In this document: positions 18,093-26,189 of the stretch, one piece after another
How positions within the stretch are numbered: the first letter of the stretch is position 1
Layout of the letters: each line of letters begins with the position of its first letter
Source of the DNA: Nocardia tengchongensis
Lineage (GTDB): Bacteria; Actinomycetota; Actinomycetes; Mycobacteriales; Mycobacteriaceae
Direction: 5' to 3'
Assembly: GCF_018362975.1 (NCBI RefSeq)
Contig: NZ_CP074371.1
Span: forward strand, 6,448,001 to 6,512,000
Length of the DNA stretch: 64,000 bases
Notes under the pieces: model-generated
Told to the model about the DNA's origin: nothing
What the model saw: only the letters and a program-made list of their open reading frames with translations
Database searches by the model: none
Made by a program: the position numbers and the translations under genes

Positions 18093-20060
18093 CTACGCGG
18101 GCCGCAGCGCCGCGAACCAGTCCAGCAGTTCGGGTCGGTCGACGGCCCCGCGCGCGACGACCTCGGCGGGATCACCGCCCTGGAACAGTTTCTTCAGCGG
18201 GACCTCGAGCTTCTTTCCGGTCCGGGTGTGCGGGATCCCCGGGGCGGCGATGATCTCGTCGGGTACGTGCCGCGCCGAGAGTTCGCTGCGGATGGCCGTA
18301 TTCACGCGATGGCGTACCTCGTCGGTCAACTCGACGCCCTCGGCGAGCACGACGAACAACGGCATCCAGTAGCCGCCTCCCGGCTGCTCGATGCCGAGCA
18401 CCAGCGCCTCAACAATCTCGGGCAGGCCGCTCACGGCCTGGTAGATGTCGGCGCTGCCCATGCGAATCCCATTGCGGTTCAGAGTGGAATCCGAACGGCC
18501 GTGCACGATCACACTGCCGCGATCGGTGCGGGTGATCCAGTCTCCGTGCCGCCACACGCCGGGGTAGACGTCGAAGTAGGCCTCGCGGTATCGGACGCCG
18601 TCGGGGTCGTTCCAGAATCGCAGTGGCATCGACGGCATGGGTTCGGTGATCACCAACTCCCCCACCGCACGCCGCGCGGGACGGCCGTGTTCGTCCCAGG
18701 CGTCCAGCGCCACACCGAGATAGGGCGCCGACAGCTCCCCGGGCCAGACCGGCACCGTCCGCACGCCGCCGAAGAAGGCCGACACCACATCGGTGCCGCC
18801 GCTGATCGAGGACACCGACACGTGCTCACCCACGGTGTCGCGCACCCAGAGTGAGGACGACGGCGGCAGCGCCGCACCTGTGACGCCCACCGACCGCAGG
18901 GCCGACAGGTCGTGGTCACGACCGGGCACCGAACCGGCCTTCTCGCAGGCGAGCAGATATCCGGGGCTGGTGCCCACCACGGTCGCGCGGGTGCGGGCCG
19001 CCAACTGCCACAACCGGTCCGGCGCGGGGTGGGCGGGGCTGCCGTCGTAGCAGACGATTGTGGCCCCGACCAGCAATCCGGCGACCTGGTAGTTCCACAT
19101 CATCCACGACGGGCTGGCGTACCAGAAGAAGGTGTCCTCGGGCCCGATATCCGATTGCAGGGACAGCGATTTCAGGTGTTCGAGCAGCACCCCACCGTGC
19201 CCGTGCACGATCCCCTTCGGTTTTCCGGTGGTGCCGGAGGAGTACAGGACCCACAGCGGATGGTCGAAATCCACCGTCACCGTATCGATTCCGCATCCGG
19301 CATACTCCATCGAGGCGACGTTGTCCCAGGCCAGAGCGCCGGGCACGGCGTACCCGAGCCGGGAGACGGCCACGGTCGCCCGCAGGGTCGGCAGTCCGGC
19401 TCGCAACGCGACGATCTCATCTCGTTTGTCGTGCGCTCTACCCGCGTACCGGTAGCCGTCCGCGGTGATCAGCACGGCCGGTTCCAGTTGCCCGAGCCGA
19501 TCCAGCGCGGCCTGGGCGGAGTAGTCCTGTCCGCAGACGCTCCAGATCGCGCCGATGCTCGCGGTGGCCAGGAAGGCGATCACCGTCTCGGCGATATCGG
19601 GCAGGTACCCGGCCACCCGATCCCCGGGCCCGACACCGAGCGTGCGCAACGACCGGGCGAGGGCTCCTGTGCGCGTGAGCAATTCCGCCCAGGACAGCTC
19701 GCGCGGCGCGGACTCCTCATGCAGCGCCACGATGGCCGGCCGGTCGGCGCGCGCCTGCCGCACCACCTGGTCGACGTAATTGACCGTGGCGCCCGGGAAC
19801 CAGCGGGCGCCCGGCATCGAGTCGTCGGCCAGCGTCACACCGGGCGCCTCGCCGAGCTCGAACCAGTCCCACACCGCCCGCCAGAAACCGGGCAGATCGT
19901 CGACCGACCACTGCCACAGCGCCCGATAGTCGGGCAACTGCACGCCGGTGCGCGCCGTCACGAACCGCGCGAACCGGGTGATCTGCGCGTCCTCGATGAC
20001 GTCGGGGCTCGGTGTCCACTGCGGCTCGTGACCCGCCGCCGGTGTGAAGATCCCCGTCAT
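18093..20060 (-). CDS. aacS: Acetoacetyl-CoA synthetase (acetoacetate-CoA ligase)
   Basis: Cytoplasmic ANL-superfamily enzyme that activates acetoacetate to acetoacetyl-CoA with ATP. It is 655 residues, the usual AacS length. Features: N-terminal linker FWRAVWDWFELGEAPGV, WFPGATVNYVDQVVRQ, P-loop-like A3 VLYSSGTTGKPKGIVHGHGG, AacS-typical FWYASPSWMMWNYQVAGLL, VSSISGGTDVVSAFFGG, hinge GDWITRTDRGSVIVHGRSD and catalytic lysine region HTRTGKKLEVPLKKL near the C-terminus. ATG 20060 overlaps the stop of the 3-hydroxybutyrate dehydrogenase gene as ATGA, so it is the third gene of a ketone-body operon: uptake, oxidation of 3-hydroxybutyrate to acetoacetate, then activation. Confidence 0.95.
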   Translation of the reverse strand: MTGIFTPAAGHEPQWTPSPDVIEDAQITRFARFVTARTGVQLPDYRALWQWSVDDLPGFWRAVWDWFELGEAPGVTLADDSMPGARWFPGATVNYVDQVVRQARADRPAIVALHEESAPRELSWAELLTRTGALARSLRTLGVGPGDRVAGYLPDIAETVIAFLATASIGAIWSVCGQDYSAQAALDRLGQLEPAVLITADGYRYAGRAHDKRDEIVALRAGLPTLRATVAVSRLGYAVPGALAWDNVASMEYAGCGIDTVTVDFDHPLWVLYSSGTTGKPKGIVHGHGGVLLEHLKSLSLQSDIGPEDTFFWYASPSWMMWNYQVAGLLVGATIVCYDGSPAHPAPDRLWQLAARTRATVVGTSPGYLLACEKAGSVPGRDHDLSALRSVGVTGAALPPSSSLWVRDTVGEHVSVSSISGGTDVVSAFFGGVRTVPVWPGELSAPYLGVALDAWDEHGRPARRAVGELVITEPMPSMPLRFWNDPDGVRYREAYFDVYPGVWRHGDWITRTDRGSVIVHGRSDSTLNRNGIRMGSADIYQAVSGLPEIVEALVLGIEQPGGGYWMPLFVVLAEGVELTDEVRHRVNTAIRSELSARHVPDEIIAAPGIPHTRTGKKLEVPLKKLFQGGDPAEVVARGAVDRPELLDWFAALRPA

Positions 20061-20815
20061 CGCGCGCTCCATCCACCGTCCATGGTGTACGAAGCGCCGG
20101 TCACCATGCCCGCCATACCGGAGGTGAGCCAGCCGACCAGCGAGGCGACCTCCTCCGGTTCGACGAGCCGTTTGATCGCGTTCTCGGTGAGCATGATGGT
20201 CTGCACCACCTCCTGCTCGGCGATCCTGTGGGCCTTGGCCTGATCGGCGATCTGCTTGTCCACCAAGGGAGTCCGCACGTATCCCGGATCGACGCAGTTG
20301 CTGGTGATCCCGAACGGGCCGCCTTCCAGCGCCGTCACCTTGGACAGGCCCTCGAGGGCGTGTTTGGCCGTCACGTACGCGGACTTGAAGGCCGAGGCGC
20401 GCAGACCGTGCACGGAGGAGACGTTGACGATCCGCCCGAACCGCTGCCGCTGCATGTGCGGCAGGGCGGCGCGGGTGAGCAGGAACGGCGCCTCCACCAT
20501 GAGCGCGAGCATGGTCCGGAAGCGCTCGGGCGGGAATTCGGTGATGGGAGCGACGGTTTGGACGCCGGCATTGTTGACCAGGATGTCCACCTCCAGTTCC
20601 AGGTTCTCCAGGGCGGCGACCTCGGACAGGTCGACTTCCCAGGCGGTACCGCCGATCTCGGTGGCCACCGTCTCGGCGGCCACGCCGTCGATGTCGGCGA
20701 CCCGCACCGCGGCGCCGCGACCGGCCAGTTCGCGCGCGCACGCCGCGCCGATCCCGCTCCCGCCGCCGGTGACCAGCACGGTGCGCCCGCGTAGGTCGCC
20801 GTCGCCCGGGTTCAT
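20057..20815 (-). CDS. 3-hydroxybutyrate dehydrogenase (SDR family)
   Basis: NAD+-dependent short-chain dehydrogenase converting (R)-3-hydroxybutyrate to acetoacetate. Over 252 residues it shows TVLVTGGGSGIG (cofactor glycine motif), the Asp of VADIDG favouring NAD over NADP, ILVNNAGVQTVAPI, NVSSVHGLRASAFKSAYVTA with the catalytic Ser and Tyr-x3-Lys (YVTAK), and NCVDPGYVRTPLVDKQI, typical of 3-hydroxybutyrate dehydrogenases. It overlaps both neighbours by ATGA, which implies a tightly coupled operon. The substrate call rests on these motifs plus the adjacent acetoacetyl-CoA synthetase. Confidence 0.92.
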   Translation of the reverse strand: MNPGDGDLRGRTVLVTGGGSGIGAACARELAGRGAAVRVADIDGVAAETVATEIGGTAWEVDLSEVAALENLELEVDILVNNAGVQTVAPITEFPPERFRTMLALMVEAPFLLTRAALPHMQRQRFGRIVNVSSVHGLRASAFKSAYVTAKHALEGLSKVTALEGGPFGITSNCVDPGYVRTPLVDKQIADQAKAHRIAEQEVVQTIMLTENAIKRLVEPEEVASLVGWLTSGMAGMVTGASYTMDGGWSAR

Positions 20816-22191
20816 GCGTTCACCGGCTTCGCATCAGCCTGCGGCGCGGCCTCTTCCGCGTCGGCGCGGTCGACGGCTTCGAGGTCGAGGCCCTTGGTCT
20901 CCTTCGCGCACAGCACCGCGATCACCGTCACCGCACACGCCGCGGCCAGGTACACCGCGATCGGCACCGAGGACTTGTAGACGTCGAGCAGCTTCACCGC
21001 GATGATCGGCGCGACCGAGCCCGCCACGATGGAGGTCACCTGATAGCCCAGGGACACACCGGAATACCGCATGCGGGTGGGGAACATCTCGGCCATGATC
21101 GCCGGCTGCGCCGCGTACATGAAGGCGTGGAACACCAGCCCGACGATGATGGCGAGCAGGATCAGGGCGTTATGCTTGGAATCCATCAGCGCGAATCCGA
21201 AGAAGCCCCAGGTTCCCGCCGCCAGCGCGCCGATGAGATAGATCGGCTTGCGCCCGTATCGGTCACTGAGCCGTCCGGCCAGCGGAATGACCGCGAAATG
21301 CACTGCATGCGCGGCCAGTAGCCACCACAGGATCACCTTGGTGTTCGCACCCACGTGCACCTTGAGATAGGTGATGGAGAAAGTGACGACCAGGTAGTAC
21401 ATGATGTTCTCGCCGAAGCGCAGGCCCATGGCCGTGAACACCCCGCGCGGGTACCGCTTCAGCACCTCGAACGGGCTGAACGAGGCCGCCTTCTCCTGCT
21501 CCGCCTGTTGTTGCGCCGCAAGGAAGATGGGCGCGTCGGTGATCTTGCTGCGCACGTAGTAGCCGATCAGCACGACCACGGCCGAGAGCCAGAAGGCGAC
21601 CCGCCAGCCCCAGGACAGGAACGCCGCGTCCGACAGCGATGTGGTCAGCACCAGCAGCACGACGGTGGCGACCATGTTCCCGAGCGGTACCGCCGCCTGC
21701 GGCCAGGACGACCAGAAGGCGCGCCCGCGACTGGGGCTGTGCTCGGCTACCAGCAGCACCGCCCCGCCCCACTCGCCGCCGATGGCGAAGCCCTGGATGA
21801 ACCGCAGCGTCACCAGCAGTACGGGGGCCAGGTAGCCGACCTGTCCGAAAGTCGGCAGACAGCCCATCAGGAAGGTAGCCGCGCCGACCAGCACCAGGCT
21901 CAGCTGCAGCAGCTTCTTGCGGCCGTGCCGATCGCCGAAGTGCCCGAACACGATTCCGCCGATGGGCCGCGCGGCGAAGCCGACCGCGTAGGTGACGAAC
22001 GCGGCCAGGATGGCATCCAGATCGCTGGTCCCCTTGGCGAAGAACACCTTGTTGAACACCAGCGTCGCCGCGGTGCCGTAGAGGAAGAACTCGTACCACT
22101 CCACGACGGTCCCGGCCATGGAGGCCGCCACCACCCTGCGGAGTGCGGCAGGGCCGGTACCGGCCTGCCGCACCGCTTCTCGGACGCTCAT
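20812..22191 (-). CDS. MHS-family MFS metabolite:H+ symporter (probable 3-hydroxybutyrate/ketone-body uptake)
   Basis: Major facilitator of the metabolite:H+ symporter (MHS) family, 459 residues and 12 helices. Signatures are MAGTVVEWYEFFLYGTAA, the loop motif GHFGDRHGRKKLL, RFIQGFAIGGEWGGAVLL, FWSSWPQAAVPLGN, AGRLSDRYGRKPIYLIGA and AEMFPTRMRYSGVSLGYQ, all classic for ProP/ShiA/KgtP relatives. It is the first gene of the operon with 3-hydroxybutyrate dehydrogenase and acetoacetyl-CoA synthetase, so it probably imports 3-hydroxybutyrate or acetoacetate. The substrate is inferred from context. The promoter lies in the short divergent gap shared with the LysR gene. Confidence 0.92.
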   Translation of the reverse strand: MSVREAVRQAGTGPAALRRVVAASMAGTVVEWYEFFLYGTAATLVFNKVFFAKGTSDLDAILAAFVTYAVGFAARPIGGIVFGHFGDRHGRKKLLQLSLVLVGAATFLMGCLPTFGQVGYLAPVLLVTLRFIQGFAIGGEWGGAVLLVAEHSPSRGRAFWSSWPQAAVPLGNMVATVVLLVLTTSLSDAAFLSWGWRVAFWLSAVVVLIGYYVRSKITDAPIFLAAQQQAEQEKAASFSPFEVLKRYPRGVFTAMGLRFGENIMYYLVVTFSITYLKVHVGANTKVILWWLLAAHAVHFAVIPLAGRLSDRYGRKPIYLIGALAAGTWGFFGFALMDSKHNALILLAIIVGLVFHAFMYAAQPAIMAEMFPTRMRYSGVSLGYQVTSIVAGSVAPIIAVKLLDVYKSSVPIAVYLAAACAVTVIAVLCAKETKGLDLEAVDRADAEEAAPQADAKPVNA

Positions 22192-22298
22192 GCCTGATCT
22201 CCTTCACGAAAGGGCCGTGTTGTGACGCGGCCCACAGAACTGAAAGAGAGTATTCGTGCAGACGAAAGCCGCTGCAATGACCACTTTCGCAACCGATA

Positions 22299-22314
22299 TC
22301 TGCAAAACTGCAGA
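22299..22314. promoter_or_regulatory. Inverted repeat at the LysR gene start, candidate operator
   Basis: TCTGCA-AAAC-TGCAGA is a perfect 6-bp dyad that fits the T-N11-A LysR-box pattern and ends one base before ATG 22316. It lies in the intergenic space shared with the ketone-body operon, as expected for autoregulation and activation of the divergent operon. Confidence 0.5.
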
Positions 22315-22315
22315 A

Positions 22316-23251
22316 ATGAGCGTGACCTCCGCCACTCCGAGCCCCGACGATCTTCTGGTGCTGCTGGCGGTCGGTCGCAGCGGTCGCTACGTCTCCGCGG
22401 CCGAGGAGCTCGGCATCAACCACACCACCATCTCGCGCCGCATCGCCGCGCTCGAACGGGCTCTGGGCGGACGGGTGCTGGACCGCGGCACGGGCGGATG
22501 GGAACTCACCGATCTGGGCCGCGAAGCCCTGCGGGCCGCCGAATCCGTCGAATCCGCGGTCAAATCCCTGACCGGCGCGCGCGGCGTGCGCGTGCTCGAA
22601 GGCGTGGTCCGCATCTCGGCCACCGACGGTTTCAGCGCCTATCTGGCCGCCCCGGCGATCGCGGTCGTGCAGCGCCTGCACCCCCGGATCAGCGTCGAGA
22701 TCGTCACCGGCACCCGGCGCGCGTCGCTACAACGCTCGGGCCTGGATCTCGAGATCGTGGTCGGCGAACCACGGCTGCGCCGCGCCGAGGCCGTGCGCCT
22801 GGGCGATTACGTGCTCGGCCTGTACGGATCCCGGGCCTACCTGGCCGAGCACGGCATCCCCGCCTCCGTCGACGACCTGCGCCACCACCCCCTGATCTAC
22901 TTCATCGACTCCATGCTCCAGGTCGACGATCTGGACCTGGCTTCCGGATTCGCCCCCGCCATGCGCGAATCCATCTCCTCCACCAATGTTTTCGTCCACG
23001 TGGAGGCGACCCGCGCCGCCGCCGGCCTGGGACTGCTGCCCTGTTTCATGGCCGACCGTCACGCCGATCTGGTGCGTGTGCTGCCCGACCAGGTCGGCGT
23101 CCGCCTCGCCTACTGGCTGGTCTCCCGCGCCGAGACGCTGCGCCGCCCCGAGGTGGCCGCCGTGGTCGAGGCGCTGCGCACACGGGTGCGCGCGGAGGCG
23201 GACGCCCTCCTGGGCACCATCGGCACTCGGCCGAGCCGGGAGAAGCGCTGA
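22316..23251 (+). CDS. LysR-family transcriptional regulator of the ketone-body operon
   Basis: LysR-type regulator, 311 residues from ATG 22316. The winged helix-turn-helix is at residues about 10-65 (DLLVLLAVGRSGRYVSAAEE, LGINHTTISRRIAALERAL). The effector domain follows (GVVRISATDGFSAYLAAPAI, LDLEIVVGEPRLRRAEAV, HPLIYFIDSMLQVDDLDL, EATRAAAGLGLLPCFMADRH). I prefer the third ATG because the helix-turn-helix then sits at the usual distance from the N-terminus. GTG 22256 and ATG 22277 would place the LysR-box dyad inside the gene. Divergence from the transporter-dehydrogenase-ligase operon makes it the likely regulator of that operon, with 3-hydroxybutyrate or acetoacetate as possible effector. 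Confidence 0.9.
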   Translation: MSVTSATPSPDDLLVLLAVGRSGRYVSAAEELGINHTTISRRIAALERALGGRVLDRGTGGWELTDLGREALRAAESVESAVKSLTGARGVRVLEGVVRISATDGFSAYLAAPAIAVVQRLHPRISVEIVTGTRRASLQRSGLDLEIVVGEPRLRRAEAVRLGDYVLGLYGSRAYLAEHGIPASVDDLRHHPLIYFIDSMLQVDDLDLASGFAPAMRESISSTNVFVHVEATRAAAGLGLLPCFMADRHADLVRVLPDQVGVRLAYWLVSRAETLRRPEVAAVVEALRTRVRAEADALLGTIGTRPSREKR

Positions 23252-23276
23252 CGCGCGGCCACCGCATCAGGCGGAA

Positions 23277-23645
23277 TCAGCAGACCGCGCCGGGATCCCC
23301 CGGCTGACTGTGCGGTGGCACGATGCCGCTGGTGCGCACGGTCACGGTCGTGCCCGCTCCGGCCTGGGCCCCCGCCTTCGGATCCTGCTTGCTCACAACA
23401 CATTCCGACCCGTTCGGCGCGCGCCCGGTACCGTTCGCGAATTTCACGGTGAACCCGGCCGCCTCGAGCGCGGCCTTCGCCTTGGTGGGCCTTTCACCCG
23501 AGACGTCGGGCACGACGACGCTGGGAACAGTCGGCAGGCTCGACGTTGTCGCCGCCACGGAATTCTCCGGATCACAACCGGCTACCGACAGCGCGGCGAG
23601 CGTCACACTGACCGCGGATAGGCATGAGGCGATGGTCTTGCGCAT
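23277..23645 (-). CDS. Secreted lipoprotein with a PASTA domain
   Basis: A 122-residue predicted lipoprotein. ATG 23645 follows AGGGGGA. The signal sequence is MRKTIASCLSAVSVTLAAL followed by the lipobox LSVAGC, so the mature protein would be anchored at Cys. The rest is one PASTA domain: VPDVSGERPTKAKAALEAAG, FTVKFANGTG, VSKQDPKAGAQAGAGTTVTV. PASTA domains bind peptidoglycan fragments or act as spacers in Ser/Thr kinases and penicillin-binding proteins. Here no kinase is attached, so a cell-wall-binding role is inferred. It is convergent with the LysR gene. Confidence 0.85.
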   Translation of the reverse strand: MRKTIASCLSAVSVTLAALSVAGCDPENSVAATTSSLPTVPSVVVPDVSGERPTKAKAALEAAGFTVKFANGTGRAPNGSECVVSKQDPKAGAQAGAGTTVTVRTSGIVPPHSQPGDPGAVC

Positions 23646-23753
23646 GGAATCCCCCTGGTGTGCAGTACTTCCGGACGATAGTAGCCGACCGCCCACAGTG
23701 GATCGTGTTGTGCCGGGCGAGCATTCGCCGCTTCGCCCGGCACGACGGCAACG

Positions 23754-24320
23754 TCACCGCATCAGGCGCAGTAGCCCGAGTTCCGGCTGGAGCGCACCGT
23801 CCTGACCCAGCGCCTGGAAGTCGGCCTCCACGGCCGAGCGTTCCAGCACGCCCGCTCGCACCGCGCGATAGCGGACCATCGACCACACGAAGACGTCGAG
23901 GTTGTCGAAGCGGGTGCCGGCCTCGACCACCTCCTCCTCGTGAAACCACACGGCCACTTGACCATTGGTGAGCACGACGTACAGGTTGCCGCCGCCGTCG
24001 GCGCCGACGGAGTAGACGTCGTCGTCGGTCAGTTCGGTGGCGTAGTCGGAATCGAGGATGCCGCAGTCGTTTCCGGCGAAATCGAAGGCGTAGGACCAGT
24101 CGAAGATGTCGAGGAACTGGGGCATGCGGCCGGATCGGACGCGGTCGTCGAACGCGGCCAGCGCGGCGGCGTGGTCGTCGTCCAGTCGCTCCAGAAACGG
24201 TGCGACCGGGCGGGATTCCTCGGGGATCCGCACGGGTTCCACGTCGGGGAACCAGCGCGCCAGATCGTTGTCGAGGTCGCGATCGATATAGCCGACCAGG
24301 TCGGCGGCGGTAAGACTCAC
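23754..24320 (-). CDS. Uncharacterised acidic protein, possibly SUKH/SMI1-like
   Basis: A 188-residue acidic cytoplasmic protein I do not firmly recognise. It starts MSLTAADLVGYIDRDLDNDL. A central stretch (FLDIFDWSYAFDFAGNDCGI, DVYSVGADGGGNLYVVLTNG, QVAVWFHEEEVVEAGTRFDN, LDVFVWSMVRYRAV) has the aspartate- and aromatic-rich beta pattern seen in SUKH (SMI1/KNR4) proteins, where a GDGxG(N/D) turn precedes the ligand strand. SUKH proteins often are toxin-immunity proteins, but no toxin gene is adjacent. The fold suggestion is tentative. It stands alone between the PASTA lipoprotein and two short hypothetical genes. Confidence 0.7.
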   Translation of the reverse strand: MSLTAADLVGYIDRDLDNDLARWFPDVEPVRIPEESRPVAPFLERLDDDHAAALAAFDDRVRSGRMPQFLDIFDWSYAFDFAGNDCGILDSDYATELTDDDVYSVGADGGGNLYVVLTNGQVAVWFHEEEVVEAGTRFDNLDVFVWSMVRYRAVRAGVLERSAVEADFQALGQDGALQPELGLLRLMR

Positions 24321-24427
24321 GCCGGGGATTGTAGGGCGAGCGGTCCGACAGGATGGGGTGGAATCGAGCCGTCATCGAGCAGGGCCCGATTCTTGATTCC
24401 CGGCGCGCAGCGCGCGACGATGGCTGG

Positions 24428-24550
24428 ATGAAGTACGACCGCCTGGACGAGATGCTGGGGTTGCTCGACAACAACACCTGCATGCTCGAGGTGATTCAGG
24501 ACGAGCTGCTCGGTGCGGACGGTCCCGCGCAGGTCGAGGGCGACGACTAG
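24428..24550 (+). CDS. Small hypothetical protein (40 residues)
   Basis: Starting at ATG 24428 the product MKYDRLDEMLGLLDNNTCML-EVIQDELLGADGP continues to an acidic end, 40 residues in all. It is amphipathic and probably one or two helices. I do not recognise a family. The ribosome site is weak, so the call is uncertain. The helix composition resembles the central part of the next gene (heptad-like Leu/Asp/Glu), and the two may belong together. Confidence 0.4.
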   Translation: MKYDRLDEMLGLLDNNTCMLEVIQDELLGADGPAQVEGDD

Positions 24551-24711
24551 GCCGGGAGGGCCGAGCGCGGACCGCCGACATCAGCGTGAGCAGGGTGATC
24601 GGCGCGTACGATTGCCGTATCGGTGGCCCCTCGAATCCGGTCGCAGCAGACCGCCTCGTCACACGATTCTCGAAAAGCCGGCCGCTCTCGGCCAAGACAG
24701 GAGCGTCATCC

Positions 24712-25125
24712 GTGACGCCGCAACCCAATTCGCGCCCGGCACCTCTGGCATCCGAAAGCGCCGGGAACGGCAGCGGCGATCCGACGACGCTGAACGCGCG
24801 AGCCGGCGATCTCACCGACGACGATGTGGGGGTGGCCGCGTTCCTGACGCTCGGCGACGACGTCGTGCGCAACCTGCTGGATGTCCTGCAGCGACTCGAC
24901 CGGCTTCGCGGCATCATCGAGGACACCAAATCCAGCCTGCTGCAGGTCGGTTCGGCCAGCATCGATCTGCGTGACCTGGTCGCCAGGTTGGAGGCCGATA
25001 TCCGCAGCGCGAACAGCGCCATGCTCGCCATCACCGGGCATTGGCTGATGTCGTCGCCCGGGCGCGGCGGCCCGCTGACCATCCGGTCCACGCCCGCCGA
25101 GGGCAGCCGCGGCATGAAACATTGA
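24712..25125 (+). CDS. Hypothetical protein with central coiled coil
   Basis: GTG 24712 has AGGAG eight bases upstream and gives a 137-residue protein. The N-terminal 35 residues are Pro/Ser/Ala-rich and probably disordered. Residues about 36-115 (DLTDDDVGVAAFLTLGDDVV, RNLLDVLQRLDRLRGIIEDT, KSSLLQVGSASIDLRDLVAR, LEADIRSANSAMLAITGHWL) form long amphipathic helices with heptad spacing of Leu, Val and Ile. No signal peptide or membrane helix is seen. Family and function are unknown. A longer in-frame ORF from 24586 lacks a ribosome site. Confidence 0.6.
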   Translation: MTPQPNSRPAPLASESAGNGSGDPTTLNARAGDLTDDDVGVAAFLTLGDDVVRNLLDVLQRLDRLRGIIEDTKSSLLQVGSASIDLRDLVARLEADIRSANSAMLAITGHWLMSSPGRGGPLTIRSTPAEGSRGMKH

Positions 25126-25243
25126 AAGTGCTCCGCGCGGTCGGGGCAGTCCCGGTCAGCGAGACCGCCCGGTCAACACCGCAAAGTCTGAGTTACCGTT
25201 CGGTAAGCAGGATGATCCATATCACACCACGGTTAGCGAAGCT

Positions 25244-25912
25244 ATGAAACTGACGTATCTGCTGTGGGGGGCCGAACTGAAGACCAATCTGCACGACGGT
25301 GAACTGCGCAGGGCCCTGGCCCGATGCGGGGTCAGCGAATTACAGGTCAATATCCGCGACGAGTACGTGGCCGGGGCCGAACTCTGGTTCTGCACCTACG
25401 ACACCCCCGTCGACGCCATCGTCACGCTGCGCGGCGTCGAGGAGCCCGATCACATCGCCGCCATACTGCGCCCACTCGCCGATCGACTCGACGGCTTCCT
25501 TGTCGACGAACTCACCCCACTCCCCCCGCCCCGCGCCGACAGCGGCACCCGCGCGGAAGCCTTGTCCCGCATCGCGATCCTGAGAATCCCGCCGGCCATG
25601 ACCCGGGAGCAATGGCTGGAAAGCTGGATCGGCGACCACACTCCGGTCGCCCTCGCCAATCAGGCCAGCCTGGCATACATCCAGAATCCGGTGCTGGCCC
25701 CCATGACACCCGGCGGCCGGGTCGACGCCATCGTCGAGGAACTCTTCCCCATGGCCGCCATGTCCGACCCGCACGCCTACTGGGGCTCCGACGGCGACGA
25801 CGCCGAACTGGAACGCCGCTGCACCCGCATGCTCGACAGCATCTCCCGCTTCGGCGCCGACCGCGACCTCGACGTAATCCCCACCAGCCGCTACGTCTAC
25901 TCCCTCCGCTGA
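25244..25912 (+). CDS. EthD-domain protein (tandem dimeric alpha/beta barrel)
   Basis: A 222-residue cytoplasmic protein of the EthD/dimeric alpha-beta-barrel type. The first half (MKLTYLLWGAELKTNLHDGE, LRRALARCGVSELQVNIRDE, DAIVTLRGVEEPDHIAAILR) and the second half (AEALSRIAILRIPPAMTREQ, WLESWIGDHTPVALANQASL, AYIQNPVL and VDAIVEELFPMAAMSDPHAY) look like two related EthD-like units. Related proteins accompany degradation or polyketide-type pathways, where they bind small hydrophobic compounds. No such pathway is next to it, so the substrate is unknown. It is followed directly by repeat copy A. Confidence 0.8.
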   Translation: MKLTYLLWGAELKTNLHDGELRRALARCGVSELQVNIRDEYVAGAELWFCTYDTPVDAIVTLRGVEEPDHIAAILRPLADRLDGFLVDELTPLPPPRADSGTRAEALSRIAILRIPPAMTREQWLESWIGDHTPVALANQASLAYIQNPVLAPMTPGGRVDAIVEELFPMAAMSDPHAYWGSDGDDAELERRCTRMLDSISRFGADRDLDVIPTSRYVYSLR

Positions 25913-26008
25913 CTCACCCCGCGACCGCATTCGACCTCGCCCGCCGACTTCGTGCCCGCCTCGGCCTCCGGAGCAGGTCCTGACGGTATCGGTATCACCG
26001 ACCCACCA

Positions 26009-26044
26009 GGGCCGCTGCCGGGCACACGCCACGGACAGCGGCCC
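26009..26044 (+). terminator. Hairpin in repeat copy A, terminator-like
   Basis: GGGCCGCTG (26009-26017) pairs perfectly with CAGCGGCCC (26036-26044) across an 18-nt loop, followed by C and TTT. It is conserved in copy B at 32167-32202. Confidence 0.55.
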
Positions 26045-26067
26045 CTTTCCTATCCACCTGATGTCAT

Positions 26068-26134
26068 TCCCTCGTAGCCCAATCGGCAGAGGTAGCGTCC
26101 TCCGTCACGTGTGAGTTCGAATCTCGCCGGGGCA
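26068..26134 (+). pseudogene. Degenerate tRNA copy
   Basis: The first 25 bases are identical to the tRNA at 32225, and the T-arm remains (GTGAG-TTCGAAT-CTCGC). The anticodon stem and variable region have lost about 5 nt. The 3' acceptor strand has a mismatch opposite the 5' strand, and no CCA is encoded. It cannot form a normal cloverleaf, so it is a tRNA pseudogene. Confidence 0.75.
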
Positions 26135-26189
26135 CCGACGATTCTGGCCACTCCCAATGCGGACGTCGCCATATTTTTGGGGCGCAACA

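Larger units (their letters stand above)
25922..26134 (+). repeat. Repeat copy A: short ORF tail, hairpin and tRNA-like element
   Basis: This stretch of about 213 bp is an imperfect direct duplicate of 32081-32297. Shared blocks are TTCGACCTCGCCCGCCGACT (one end variant), GGTATCGGTATCACCGACCC, ACCAGGGCCGCT, the hairpin pair and TCATTCCCTCGTAGCCC. In copy A the small ORF has lost its own start and is preceded by the EthD gene, and the tRNA part is degenerate, so this copy looks like the decayed one. The two copies lie about 6.1 kb apart and flank the cupin/ECF41/VIT-VWA/MerR/XRE block. Confidence 0.85.
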
